In this document: in pieces, positions 1 through 9,888 of the stretch | Layout: each line of letters starts with the position of its first letter | Position numbering within the stretch: the stretch's first letter is position 1 | DNA from: Roseomonas mucosa ATCC BAA-692 | GTDB taxonomy: Bacteria; Pseudomonadota; Alphaproteobacteria; Acetobacterales; Acetobacteraceae | Length of the DNA: 64,000 bases | Assembly (NCBI RefSeq): GCF_000622225.1 | Contig: NZ_JHWD01000019.1 | Coordinates: forward strand, 1 to 64,000 | Direction of reading: 5' to 3' | Made by a program: the position numbers and the translations under genes | The notes under the pieces: model-generated | Told to the model about the DNA's origin: nothing | The model's input: the letters and a program-made list of their open reading frames with translations, nothing else | The model's database searches: none

Positions 1-270
1 CCCCGGGCTTTCGTTGGCGCTGGTGGTAGCCGTGAGCCTGATGCCGATCCCCGGGAACAGGTGGATCGGCGGGGCTCCCGAAGAAGAAAACGCCTTGTCC
101 GCACGGGCGGCACCGGCAGTCGCCGGAGAGCATCACTCTCCGGCGCGATCCGGCCACAGCAGGTGCCAACTCCTGGCAGGTCCAGGAGCCACCGGCTCCT
201 GGCGGATGGGGGGCCGGGGGGAAGGCAGAGCCTTCACCCGGGACAGGGCAAGGCCGGAGGTGAAGCGCCA
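1..270 (-). repeat. Intergenic three-hairpin repeat, copy A
   Basis: Non-coding repeat, read on the minus strand relative to the reference copy at 10873-11140, and possibly cut by the window edge. It carries the family hairpins: CCAGGAGCC/GGCTCCTGG at 182-202, CGCCGGAGAG/CTCTCCGGCG at 121-145, and AAGGC/GCCTT near 225-236. The outer end (CCCCGGGCTTTCGT, near position 1) matches the reverse complement of the far end of the copy at 10873. It lies just 3' of the siderophore-interacting protein gene. No start codon with a ribosome binding site or family-like protein is seen in any frame. Confidence 0.75.
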
Positions 271-288
271 CAACCGGCGCTCCCGGCA

Positions 289-1116
289 TCAGTCGTTATG
301 CGTCTCGTGTGCCCCGGCGGCGCCGAGCTTCCAGTATCCGGCAGCCTTGATACGCTCCTTGGGCAGGCCGTGCCGCTCCACCAGGATCTGGCGCAGGCGC
401 TTGGCGACCAGGGATTCGCAGGCGACCCAGGCATAGCCTTCGCCACCCGGCAGGGTCAGGGCGCGCAGCGCCTCCTCCAGCCCGCCGCCCTGGCCCGGCG
501 GCACGCGGCCGCGATGGACCCAGCGCAGGTCGAGCTTCGCCTGGCTCCGCCAGACCTGCTCTTCCGCTGGCCCGGCCACCTCGGCGATGACCAGGGCATG
601 GCTGCCTTCGGGCAGTTCCTCCAGGCGGCGGCCGATCGCGGGCAGGGCCGTCTCGTCGCCGACCAGCAGGTGCCAGTCGAAGTCCATGGGGATCACGAAG
701 GAACCGCGCGGGCCGCCGAGGCCGATGCGGTCGCCGGGCCTGGCGCGGCTGGCCCAGTCCGTCGCCGGCCCGTTCTCGTGCAGGGCGAAGTCGATCTCCA
801 GAATCCCCGCCGCCTCGTCGTAGCGGCGCGGGGTGTAGTCGCGCGCGGACGGGCGCGGCTGGCCCTCGGGGAAGACGACGCCGTTCGGCCCCGCCACCGG
901 CAACGCCAACGGGGCGCCGGGCTCGGGGAAGAAGAGCTTCACATGGTCGTCGAAGGAGAGGCTGGTGAAGCCGGCGAGATCCGGCCCCGCCAGGGTGATC
1001 CGGCGCATGGCCGGCGTGATGTCCTCCACCTGCGTTACGTCGAGCTGGCGGAAGCGGAGTTCGTGGCGGACCCGGCGCGCCACCCGCGCCGGGGCCTTCT
1101 CCATGCCCGTATCCAT
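289..1116 (-). CDS. Siderophore-interacting protein (YqjH-like ferric-chelate reductase)
   Basis: 275-residue protein of the SIP/ViuB family: an FAD-binding ferredoxin-reductase-like beta barrel followed by an NAD(P)H-binding domain. These cytoplasmic enzymes reduce iron(III) in siderophore complexes and so release it. Visible signatures are the RDYTPRRYD flavin motif near residue 93, the HENGPATDWASRARPGD segment, and LLVGDETALPAIGRRLEELP in the nucleotide domain. The C-terminal GYWKLGAAGAHE matches the usual GYWR-type ending. The start has AGGA upstream. The gene lies 11 bp behind the PadR regulator and probably shares its transcript. Naming it yqjH rather than another SIP rests on that neighbour. 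Confidence 0.88.
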   Translation of the reverse strand: MDTGMEKAPARVARRVRHELRFRQLDVTQVEDITPAMRRITLAGPDLAGFTSLSFDDHVKLFFPEPGAPLALPVAGPNGVVFPEGQPRPSARDYTPRRYDEAAGILEIDFALHENGPATDWASRARPGDRIGLGGPRGSFVIPMDFDWHLLVGDETALPAIGRRLEELPEGSHALVIAEVAGPAEEQVWRSQAKLDLRWVHRGRVPPGQGGGLEEALRALTLPGGEGYAWVACESLVAKRLRQILVERHGLPKERIKAAGYWKLGAAGAHETHND

Positions 1117-1127
1117 GGCTGTGGTCC

Positions 1128-1745
1128 TTATTCCCGCTCGATCCGCGTCGCGGTGGCGTCGATGGCCTCCACGATGCGGCGGAGCTGTTCCTCGGAGAGG
1201 TTGCCGCGACCGAGACGCAGCCGCAAGGCGAGCTTCAGGTTATGCATGGCCCGGAGGATCTGCAACTTGCCGGCTGCCGGAGCTTCGCCGCCGGCCGCCT
1301 CCATGCGGGCGAAGAGCGCATCCGCTTCCGCCTTCTGTCCGGCCAGGACGCGCTCGCCCTCCGGAGTGACGGCGTAGAGCTTCTTGGCGCCCTCGGTGGC
1401 GGAAACGGCGATCTGGCCGAGTTCCTCCAGCAGGGTCAGGGTCGGGTAGATCGTGCCGGGGCTGGGACGGTAGGCGCCGCCGAGCCGGGTCTCGATCTCC
1501 TCCATCAGCTCGTAGCCGTGGCGCGGGCGCTCCGCGATCAGGCGCAGCAGGACGAGGCGGAGGTCGCCGCTCTCGAAGAAGCGGCCGCCGCGCCCGCCCC
1601 GGCCATGATGGCCGTGCCGGCCGAAGGGGCCACGGCCGCCACGCTCTCCGTCCCCGAAGTCGCGGTGGAAGCGGCGGGCCTCGCAGCGGCCATCCTGGCC
1701 GGGCCAGCGGGGATCGGAGCGGCGGTGGGAGAAGAAATGTCGCAT
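1128..1745 (-). CDS. PadR-family, YqjI-like metal-responsive repressor
   Basis: 205-residue regulator. Residues about 1-55 are Arg/Gly/His-rich with several histidines ([20 protein letters not shown]) and one cysteine. A PadR winged helix follows from [19 protein letters not shown], with GYELMEEIE, the wing around [16 protein letters not shown], and a C-terminal dimerisation helix. In E. coli, YqjI has the same layout: a His-rich metal-binding N-terminus plus PadR domain. It represses the ferric reductase gene yqjH and is relieved by nickel. Here the two genes are tandem rather than divergent. Two near-identical palindromes lie just upstream. Nickel as ligand is inferred. Confidence 0.85.
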   Translation of the reverse strand: MRHFFSHRRSDPRWPGQDGRCEARRFHRDFGDGERGGRGPFGRHGHHGRGGRGGRFFESGDLRLVLLRLIAERPRHGYELMEEIETRLGGAYRPSPGTIYPTLTLLEELGQIAVSATEGAKKLYAVTPEGERVLAGQKAEADALFARMEAAGGEAPAAGKLQILRAMHNLKLALRLRLGRGNLSEEQLRRIVEAIDATATRIERE

Positions 1746-1767
1746 CAGGTTATCCTCGATAGGGTTT

Positions 1768-1822
1768 CGATATATCGGAAATAGGCGAAGCCCATATCCG
1801 CCGCAAGATCCGATATATCGGA
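1768..1822. promoter_or_regulatory. Twin palindromic operators of the PadR repressor
   Basis: Two copies of the palindrome CGATATATCG lie at 1768-1777 and 1811-1820. The second extends to a perfect 14-bp palindrome (1809-1822). Both are followed by GAAAT. Their centres are 43 bp apart, about four helical turns, placing both sites on one DNA face. They lie 23-77 bp upstream of the PadR start and in the divergent gap with lepA. PadR dimers bind such AT-centred palindromes, so autoregulation and control of the reductase are likely. Confidence 0.7.
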
Positions 1823-1971
1823 AATATTCACTTCGACAGGATATGCCCGCGCCAGGGGCTGCCGGCCCGCTCCGCGCTTGGTGCCGGGCGCCGGGTGGCT
1901 TATCTGAGGGGCGACAACACGCCCGCGCGGCCGAAAACCCGCCTCACGCCCGCATTCCGGCCGGACCCTTC

Positions 1972-3777
<1,806 letters not shown>

Positions 3778-3782
3778 CAGGC

Positions 3783-3805
3783 GCGCTTCCCCCGAAGGGA
3801 AGCGC
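3783..3805 (+). terminator. Hairpin after lepA
   Basis: Perfect 9-bp stem GCGCTTCCC/GGGAAGCGC with a 5-base loop, starting 6 bp after the lepA stop. There is no long T-run, so it may stabilise the 3' end or need Rho. Confidence 0.5.
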
Positions 3806-4022
3806 CCTGCCCTTTCCCGGCCCGCCCCTTGCCGGCGGGCCGGCCCTCTCGCCCCGTGCCCCTGGCGCCACGCCCGGACTGGGCCACAGCAGCCTGGCGA
3901 TGCACTTTATTACGAAATAGCAATAAAACCGCCTCTTTCCGCAAGTCGAATCGGCTTCTTCGTCGTTGACCTTTGCAGCGGCGCATCCTTCGATGACGAA
4001 ATTATAATCCGGAGGAAACGAC

Positions 4023-4994
4023 ATGATTCGGCGCTGTGCCCTCGTCCTGGCGGCCGCCTTCCTGGCCCTGCCGGCCGCCGCGCAGGATTCCTACCCCAGC
4101 CGCACGATCACCATGACCGTGCCCTTCGCCGCCGGCGGCCCGACCGACACGGTGGCCCGGCTGGTCGCCGAGGCCATGGGGCGCGACCTGAAGCAGACGG
4201 TGGTGATCGAGAATGTCGGCGGGGCCGGCGGCACGCTGGGCGCCGCCCGGGTCGCCCTGGCCAGGCCGGACGGCTACGCCATCCTCATGCACCATATCGG
4301 CATGGGAACGACGCCGACCCTGTACCGCCGCCTGTCCTATGACCCGGTGAACGGGTTCGAGACGGTGGGCCTCGTCACCGAGGTGCCGATGACCGTCATC
4401 GCCCGCAAGAACATCGGCGCGAACACCCTGGCCGAGCTGACGGCGCTGATGAAGCGCGAAGGCACCAAGATCAACCTCGCCAATGCCGGGATCGGGGCGG
4501 CCAGCCATCTCTGCGGCCTGCTCTGGCAGAACGCCATCGCCACCCAGGTGACCACCGTGCCCTATCGCGGCACCGCCCCGGCCATGACGGACCTGGTGGG
4601 CGGCACTGTGGACGTGATGTGCGACCAGACCACCAACACCACCGAGCAGATCAAGGCCGGTTCCGTGCGCGCCTTCGCCGTGACGACAAAGGATCGCCTG
4701 GCCGCCCTGCCCGACCTGCCGACGGTGCACGAAGCCGGGCTGCCGGGCATGGAGGTCTCCATCTGGCACGGGATCTACACGCCGCGCGGCACGCCGGCGG
4801 CGATCAACGAGCGCCTCTCCAGCGCCCTGCGCACCGCGCTGAAGGACCCGCACGTGGTCGCGCGCTTCGCGGAGCTCGGCACCGCCCCGGTGGCCGATGC
4901 GATGGCCATGCCGAAGGCGCACCGGGACTACTGGATGGCCGATATCGCCAAATGGCGGCCGGTGATCCAGGAGGCCGGGCAATACGCCGACTGA
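4023..4994 (+). CDS. Bug/TctC-family periplasmic solute receptor
   Basis: 323 residues with a Sec signal peptide (MIRRCALVLAAAFLALPAAA, cleavage before QDS). It then shows family landmarks: VPFAAGGPTDTVARLVAEAM near residue 35, VVIENVGGAGGTLGA, the ARPDGY segment, and VPYRGTAPAMTDLVGG near 180. These proteins bind carboxylates or other small anions for tripartite tricarboxylate transporters. No tctA or tctB membrane gene is in the window, so it is an orphan receptor and its ligand cannot be read from context. The start has a strong GGAGG site (4011-4015). Confidence 0.93.
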   Translation: MIRRCALVLAAAFLALPAAAQDSYPSRTITMTVPFAAGGPTDTVARLVAEAMGRDLKQTVVIENVGGAGGTLGAARVALARPDGYAILMHHIGMGTTPTLYRRLSYDPVNGFETVGLVTEVPMTVIARKNIGANTLAELTALMKREGTKINLANAGIGAASHLCGLLWQNAIATQVTTVPYRGTAPAMTDLVGGTVDVMCDQTTNTTEQIKAGSVRAFAVTTKDRLAALPDLPTVHEAGLPGMEVSIWHGIYTPRGTPAAINERLSSALRTALKDPHVVARFAELGTAPVADAMAMPKAHRDYWMADIAKWRPVIQEAGQYAD

Positions 4995-5199
4995 AGCCAC
5001 CCCCCGCCGCGGTGGGCACCCCCGGGGACAACGGGGGGGCCATCCCCTCTCGCCTGGTGGCAGGGCCCAGAAGGACAGCCCTCTGGACATCCTCTTCGCG
5101 GCGCGATGCCGCAAAGGAGATGTCCGGACGGTGCATCGCAATCGGGCCGGGTCCAGTCTATAAGGCTGGCACGACATCGGAATTGAGCGGGCATCTGGC

Positions 5200-5559
5200 A
5201 TGAGCACACTGGAGGGACGTCGGGTCCTGGTCGTGGAAGACGAGACACTGGTGGCGATGCTGGTGGAGGATACGCTTCTCGATGCCGGCGCACAGGTCCT
5301 GGGCCCCGTGGCGACCGTGGCGGCCGCCCTGCAACTGATCCAGACCGAGAGGCCGGACGTCGCCGTGCTCGACCTGAATCTGGCGGGCGAGACCTCCGAG
5401 CCGATCGCCGATGCGTTGACCGGCATGAACGTGCCCTTCGTGGTCGCCTCCGGCTACGGACAGGCCGGCGTGCCGACCCGGCATGCCAACGTCCCGGTGC
5501 TGGCCAAGCCCTATGCGCCCGAGGAACTGACCCAGGCCCTCGCCCGCCTGCTGCCCTGA
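5200..5559 (+). CDS. Single-domain response regulator
   Basis: 119 residues, a receiver domain only. The acidic pocket VVEDE is at residues 11-15, the phosphoacceptor aspartate lies in VAVLDLNLAGE near 60, the threonine/serine switch position is in VVASGYG, and the lysine is in VLAKPYAPEEL near 105. There is no output domain, so it must act by protein contact or phosphate transfer. The fold variant (LAGE, AKPY) resembles stand-alone receivers working with HWE-type kinases. No cognate kinase is adjacent. Confidence 0.9.
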   Translation: MSTLEGRRVLVVEDETLVAMLVEDTLLDAGAQVLGPVATVAAALQLIQTERPDVAVLDLNLAGETSEPIADALTGMNVPFVVASGYGQAGVPTRHANVPVLAKPYAPEELTQALARLLP

Positions 5560-5587
5560 TCCGTCTCGCCGGGCGCGATGGGTTCCG

Positions 5588-5825
5588 CCGCGTCCCCTGG
5601 GGGCAAGGCTCCACCTCGCCCCCAAACCCCCGCGCCGCCAGGACCCTGCGGGCCCTGGACCCGATGAGCTGGCACTCCCCGGCACCGGCAGCCGCCGGAA
5701 AGCCCTGCTCTCCGGCGGCTGCCGGTGCCGCCAGCGCGGACACGGTGTCTTTCCTCTTTTCGGGGGTCCCGCCGATCCACCTGTGCCCCAGGGATCAGGC
5801 GGAAGGCTGGCCTCGCCACCCGCAC
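5588..5825 (+). repeat. Intergenic three-hairpin repeat, copy B
   Basis: Non-coding copy in the reference orientation, filling most of the 375-bp gap between the response regulator and hemH (convergent). CCAGGACCC/GGGCCCTGG lies at 5638-5658 with one A/C mismatch. The second hairpin is greatly extended: 5680-5730 pairs over about 20 perfect bp, then a mismatch and 3 more bp around a 3-base loop. The tail (CAGGGATCAGGCGGAAGGCTGGC) matches the tail of copy C. No gene is seen in the gap. Confidence 0.75.
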
Positions 5826-5934
5826 CCGCTCAAGGCGGAGTCTGGGGGAATACCATTCCCCAGCAGCGGGGGTTCCGGGGCAGGCGGAGCCTCCCCGGGG
5901 CCAACCGAAAGCGCAACGCCAGAACCCTGGCCGC

Positions 5935-7026
5935 TCACCCGCCAGGCGCGGACGGTTCCGGCAGCCAGCCGGCCAGTTCCTCACGCAGCAGCGCTTCCAA
6001 CAACGCCACCGCACCGGGAGAATCGTTCAGGCAGGGGATCACCGTGTAGTCCTCGCCCCCGGCCTCCATGAAGACATGCCGTGATTCCCGGCCGATCTCG
6101 TCCAGCGTCTCGACACAGTCGGACAGGAAGCCCGGCGTGATCATCGCGACACGCCGGATGCCGCGCCCGGGCAGCCCGGACAGGACATCGTCGGTATAGG
6201 GCTCCAGCCAGGGCTCCCGGCCGAAGCGCGACTGGAAGACAAGGGGGAATTCCGCCTCGGACAGGCCGAGCGCCCGGCGCAGCGCCCGCATGGTCCGCTC
6301 GCATTCGGCCAGGTAGGGATCGCCCTTCTCGACATAGGAACGCGGCAGGCCGTGGAAGGAGGCGAGCAGCATCTGCGGCGGCCGCTCCAGCCCGGCCAGC
6401 GCCTGGCGCACCGAATCGGCCAGGGCGCGGATATAGGCGGGGTGGTCCGGAAAGGAGGGCGCGATCCGCAGCGCCGGCTGGCGCCGCATCCGCATCAGCG
6501 CGCGGAACGCATCGTCCGCCACCGTCGCCGTGGTGGTGGCGCTGTATTGCGGATAGAGCGGCAGGACCAGCACGCGGTCGCAGCCCTCCGCCATCAGCGC
6601 CCGCATCCGCTCGTCCACGCCCGGGCGGCCATAGCGCATGGCCCAGTCCACCACGACCTCTCCCGTGCCGTCCGCCGAGGCCAGCCGCGCGCGCAGCCTC
6701 TCCGCCTGGGCGCGGGTGAAGGTCCGCAGGGGCGATTCATTCTCCGCCGCGCGCCAGATGCGGCGGTAGTTCGCGCCGGAGCGGCGCGGGCGCGTGGCCA
6801 GGATCACGCCCTGCAGCAGCGGCTGCCAGAGCAGCGGATTCACCTCGATCACCCGCCGGTCGCTGAGGAACTGCGACAGGTAGCGGCGCATCGGCCAATA
6901 GCCCGTGCCGTCCGGCGTGCCGAGATTGACCAGCAGCACGCCGATCCGCCCCTTCGCCGGCTCCGGACCGCCGCTCACCGGCGCATCCCCGGCGGAGGCC
7001 AGGGAGAGCGGGGCCACATGCGTCAT
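5935..7026 (-). CDS. hemH: Ferrochelatase
   Basis: 363-residue terminal enzyme of haem synthesis, inserting Fe(II) into protoporphyrin IX. Landmarks are GVLLVNLGTPDG near residue 28, YLSQFLSDRRVIEV, VLPLYPQYSATTTA, the metal-site histidine in SFHGLPRSYVEKGDPY, and the conserved glutamate in PGFLSDCVETLDEIG. The first ~25 residues (Ala/Pro-rich) precede the fold. The frame is open further upstream, but the ATG at 7026 overlaps the hemC stop as ATGA, marking a translationally coupled hemC-hemH operon. Confidence 0.95.
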   Translation of the reverse strand: MTHVAPLSLASAGDAPVSGGPEPAKGRIGVLLVNLGTPDGTGYWPMRRYLSQFLSDRRVIEVNPLLWQPLLQGVILATRPRRSGANYRRIWRAAENESPLRTFTRAQAERLRARLASADGTGEVVVDWAMRYGRPGVDERMRALMAEGCDRVLVLPLYPQYSATTTATVADDAFRALMRMRRQPALRIAPSFPDHPAYIRALADSVRQALAGLERPPQMLLASFHGLPRSYVEKGDPYLAECERTMRALRRALGLSEAEFPLVFQSRFGREPWLEPYTDDVLSGLPGRGIRRVAMITPGFLSDCVETLDEIGRESRHVFMEAGGEDYTVIPCLNDSPGAVALLEALLREELAGWLPEPSAPGG

Positions 7027-8081
7027 GGCAGGATATCCGCCGGACTCCCGGCCCGCAGCCACGCGCCCAGCTCCTGGCCCAGCCGCGCCGCGTCGCCGGG
7101 CGCGCCCTCCAGGCCGCGCTTCAGCAGGAAGGAGCCGTCCTCCCGCGCCAGAAGGCCGGTCAGCCGCAGCCGCCCGCCGGGCAGCATCCGCGCATGGGCA
7201 CCGACCGGCGTGCGGCAGGAGCCGCCGAGCGACGCCAGCAGCGCCCGCTCCGCCGTGGCGGCGATGCGGGTGGGGCGATGGTCGATCATCGCGAAGAGGC
7301 GCCGCGTCTCCACATCTTCCTCCCGGGCCGTGACGGCGATGATGCCCTGTCCGGCCGCCGGCACCAACTCCTCCTCCGGGTCCAGCGCCATCACGGCCGC
7401 ATGTTCCAGGCCCAGGCGGCGCAGCCCGGCCATGGCCAGCAGCGTGGCCGCGAAATCGCCGCCCTCCAGCACCCGCAGCCGCGTGCCGACATTGCCGCGC
7501 AGCAGGCCGAAGCGCAGGTCCGGCCGCAGGTGGCGCAGCTGCGCCTCGCGCCGCACCGAGGCGGTGCCGATCCGCGCGCCCTGCGGCAGTTCCGGCAGCG
7601 CGCCGCGGCGGAAGACCGGCGGCACGGCAGGCCCCAGGACCAGGGCGTCGCGCACATCCTCGCGCGGCAGAACGCCCGCGATGACGAGGCCGGGCGGCAG
7701 CTCCGTTTCCAGGTCCTTCAGGCTGTGCACGGCGAAATCGACCCGGCCGTCCAGCAGCGCCTCGTGGATCTCCTTGGTGAAGAGCCCCTTGCCGCCGATA
7801 TCGGCGAGGCGGCGGCCCTGGACCCGGTCCCCGGTGGTGCCGACCACGCGCGCCCGCACGGGGCGCCCGCCGGTCATGCCCTCGCCGCCCAGCAGCGCCA
7901 GCACCTCCCGCGTCTGCGCCAGCGCGAGCGGGGAGCCGCGCGTGCCCGCCCACAGCGCCGGCAGCCGGGACTCCTTGGCAAGGCCGGGGGATGGCGGGAC
8001 CGGCGCCGCCGGCAAGGAGGCGGCCCGGTCCGGGGCGGCGGGGGCAGGGTCAAGGGCAGGGGCGAGCAGGGCGGCGGACAT
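7023..8081 (-). CDS. hemC: Porphobilinogen deaminase (hydroxymethylbilane synthase)
   Basis: About 352 residues. The enzyme polymerises four porphobilinogens to hydroxymethylbilane. The core starts at LPALWAGTRGSPLALAQT. Signatures are DIGGKGLFTKEIHEALLDG, FAVHSLKDLETELP, GTASVRREAQL, and the dipyrromethane-cofactor cysteine in LGGSCRTPVGAHA. An Ala/Pro-rich extension of about 40 residues precedes the fold, and the start is uncertain: ATG at 8105 would add 8 residues, and neither has a good Shine-Dalgarno. Its stop overlaps the hemH start. A terminator-like hairpin with a T-run ends only about 8-30 bp upstream of the start codon. Confidence 0.93.
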   Translation of the reverse strand: MSAALLAPALDPAPAAPDRAASLPAAPVPPSPGLAKESRLPALWAGTRGSPLALAQTREVLALLGGEGMTGGRPVRARVVGTTGDRVQGRRLADIGGKGLFTKEIHEALLDGRVDFAVHSLKDLETELPPGLVIAGVLPREDVRDALVLGPAVPPVFRRGALPELPQGARIGTASVRREAQLRHLRPDLRFGLLRGNVGTRLRVLEGGDFAATLLAMAGLRRLGLEHAAVMALDPEEELVPAAGQGIIAVTAREEDVETRRLFAMIDHRPTRIAATAERALLASLGGSCRTPVGAHARMLPGGRLRLTGLLAREDGSFLLKRGLEGAPGDAARLGQELGAWLRAGSPADILP

Positions 8082-8112
8082 CCGGGGGGTTCCGTTCGCA
8101 GGCATTCGGTTC

Positions 8113-8162
8113 GGGAAAAGAGCGGACCTCCGGCTGGAAAGAGGGGTTCGCCGGAGGTCCGC
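8113..8162 (-). terminator. Hairpin plus T-run between katA and hemC
   Basis: Perfect 13-bp GC-rich stem GCGGACCTCCGGC/GCCGGAGGTCCGC (8122-8134 with 8150-8162). On the minus strand it is followed at once by TCTTTTCCC, giving a textbook intrinsic terminator for katA. A second, shorter repeat built of two GCCATGGC blocks (8198-8224) lies nearer the katA stop. Because hemC starts immediately downstream, the hairpin could also serve as a leader attenuator for hemC-hemH. Confidence 0.8.
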
Positions 8163-8241
8163 AGCGGCGCGGCATGGGTCTGCCCGCCGCCGGAGTGCGC
8201 CATGGCCCGGGGCAGGCCATGGCGGTCCTTTCAGGCCAGGA

Positions 8242-9765
8242 TCACTCGGCCGCCTGCTGCCCGCCCACATCGGCGGCGGTGGTGGGCGCCGAGGCCGGGC
8301 TGGTGTGCACCCAGTCCAGCGCGCGCTCCACGCCGGCGGCATAGGCCGGGTCCGCCTTGCGGAAATGCCCGAGCTGGCGGGCGACGATCTCCCGCGGCAC
8401 GCCCTGCATCGCGCCGGCGATGTTGCGGAACAGCCGCTCCTGCTGCTCGGCGCCCAGCAGGCGGAACAGGTTGCCCGGCTGGGTGTAGTCGTCGTTGCCG
8501 TCGCGATGGTTGTAGTAGTCGGCATTCCCGTTGATGCGCAGGGGCGGCTCCTTGGCCGAGGGCTGCTCCACCGGGCCGTTGAAGGAATTCGGCTCGTAGT
8601 AGTGGTCCGTGCCGCGCGGCGCGTCGAAGCGCATCGGCCCGTCGGCGTGATAGGTGTTCACCTGGCTGCGCGGCCGGTTCACCGGCAGGGCCTCGTAATG
8701 CGTGCCGACGCGGTAGCGGTGCGCGTCGGCATAGGCGAAGATCCGGCCCTGCAGCACCTTGTCCGGGGAAAAGCCGATGCCCGGCACGATGTTCGACGGC
8801 GAGAAGGAGCTCTGCTCGATCTCCGCGAAGTAATGCTCGGGGTTCCGGTTCAGCTCCAGCACGCCCACATCGATCAGCGGGTACTCGCCATGCGGCCAGA
8901 CCTTGGTCAGGTCGAAGGGGTTGTAGGAGGTCCTCTCCGCATCCGCCTCCGGCATGATCTGCACGCAGACGCGCCAGCGCGGGAAGTCGCCCTGCTCGAT
9001 CGCGTCATAGAGGTCGCGCTGCGCGCTCTCGCGGTCCTCCGCGATGACGGTGTTGGCTTCCTCGTTCGTCCAGGTCCGGATGCCCTGCATGGACTTGAAG
9101 TGGAATTTCACCCAGTACCGCTCGCCGGCATCGTTCCAGAAGGAATAGGTGTGCGAGCCGTAGCCGTTCATGAAGCGGTAGCCCTGCGGCAGGCCGCGAT
9201 CCGAGAACAGGATCGTCACCTGGTGCAGGCTTTCCGGCGACAGCGACCAGAAGTCCCACATCGCCGTCGCCGAGCGCATGTTGGTGCGCGGATGGCGCTT
9301 CTGCGTGCGGATGAAGTCCGGGAACTTCATCGGGTCGCGGATGAAGAAGACAGGCGTGTTGTTGCCGACGAGGTCCCAGTTGCCCTCCTCGGTGTAGAAC
9401 TTCAGCGCGAAGCCGCGCACGTCGCGCTCGGCATCCGCCGCGCCGCGCTCGCCCGCCACGGTGGAGAAGCGCAGCAGCACCTCGGTCTTCTTGCCCAGCT
9501 GGGAGAAGACCTTCGCCCTGGTATAGCGGCTGATGTCGTGCGTGACGGTCAGCGTGCCATAGGCGCCCGAGCCCTTGGCATGCACCACCCGCTCCGGGAT
9601 GCGCTCCCGGTTCTGGTGCGCCAGCTTCTCGATGAGCTGGTAGTTCTCCAGCAGGATCGGGCCGCGCGGGCCGGCGGTCAGGCTGTTCTGGTTGTCGGGC
9701 ACCGGGGCGCCGGCCGTGCTGGTCAGCACCGGGCGCGCCGCGCCACTCCGTGTTTCCTGGGTCAT
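8242..9765 (-). CDS. katA: Monofunctional haem catalase
   Basis: 507-residue small-subunit (clade 3 type) catalase breaking down hydrogen peroxide. The distal haem histidine lies in [14 protein letters not shown] near residue 57. The core is [10 protein letters not shown]...[32 protein letters not shown], and the proximal tyrosine is in [15 protein letters not shown]. There is no signal peptide, so it is cytoplasmic. The start has a perfect AAGGAGGA site. It is divergent from oxyR across a gap with a LysR-type inverted repeat, so peroxide induction through OxyR is expected. Confidence 0.97.
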   Translation of the reverse strand: MTQETRSGAARPVLTSTAGAPVPDNQNSLTAGPRGPILLENYQLIEKLAHQNRERIPERVVHAKGSGAYGTLTVTHDISRYTRAKVFSQLGKKTEVLLRFSTVAGERGAADAERDVRGFALKFYTEEGNWDLVGNNTPVFFIRDPMKFPDFIRTQKRHPRTNMRSATAMWDFWSLSPESLHQVTILFSDRGLPQGYRFMNGYGSHTYSFWNDAGERYWVKFHFKSMQGIRTWTNEEANTVIAEDRESAQRDLYDAIEQGDFPRWRVCVQIMPEADAERTSYNPFDLTKVWPHGEYPLIDVGVLELNRNPEHYFAEIEQSSFSPSNIVPGIGFSPDKVLQGRIFAYADAHRYRVGTHYEALPVNRPRSQVNTYHADGPMRFDAPRGTDHYYEPNSFNGPVEQPSAKEPPLRINGNADYYNHRDGNDDYTQPGNLFRLLGAEQQERLFRNIAGAMQGVPREIVARQLGHFRKADPAYAAGVERALDWVHTSPASAPTTAADVGGQQAAE

Positions 9766-9842
9766 GAAGTCCTCCTTCCCAAACCTCGGAAGCTCTGCGG
9801 GCGACTATGCCTCCCCGCCTTCCATCGGCGAAATTGAACGTT

Positions 9843-9859
9843 CCTATCCTTGTGATAGG
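9843..9859. promoter_or_regulatory. LysR-type operator between katA and oxyR
   Basis: Inverted repeat CCTATC-N5-GATAGG, with the ATAG/CTAT half sites typical of OxyR boxes. It lies 30 bp upstream of the oxyR start and 78 bp upstream of the katA start. Placement in the divergent gap fits simultaneous control of katA and autoregulation. Confidence 0.65.
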
Positions 9860-9888
9860 TAACGCCTAACGATGGATGGGATGGAGCC

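Noticed and set aside
1-288. Open frames over the first 288 bp
   Set aside because: They fall in intergenic repeat copy A, whose other copies are read in different frames with no conserved peptide.
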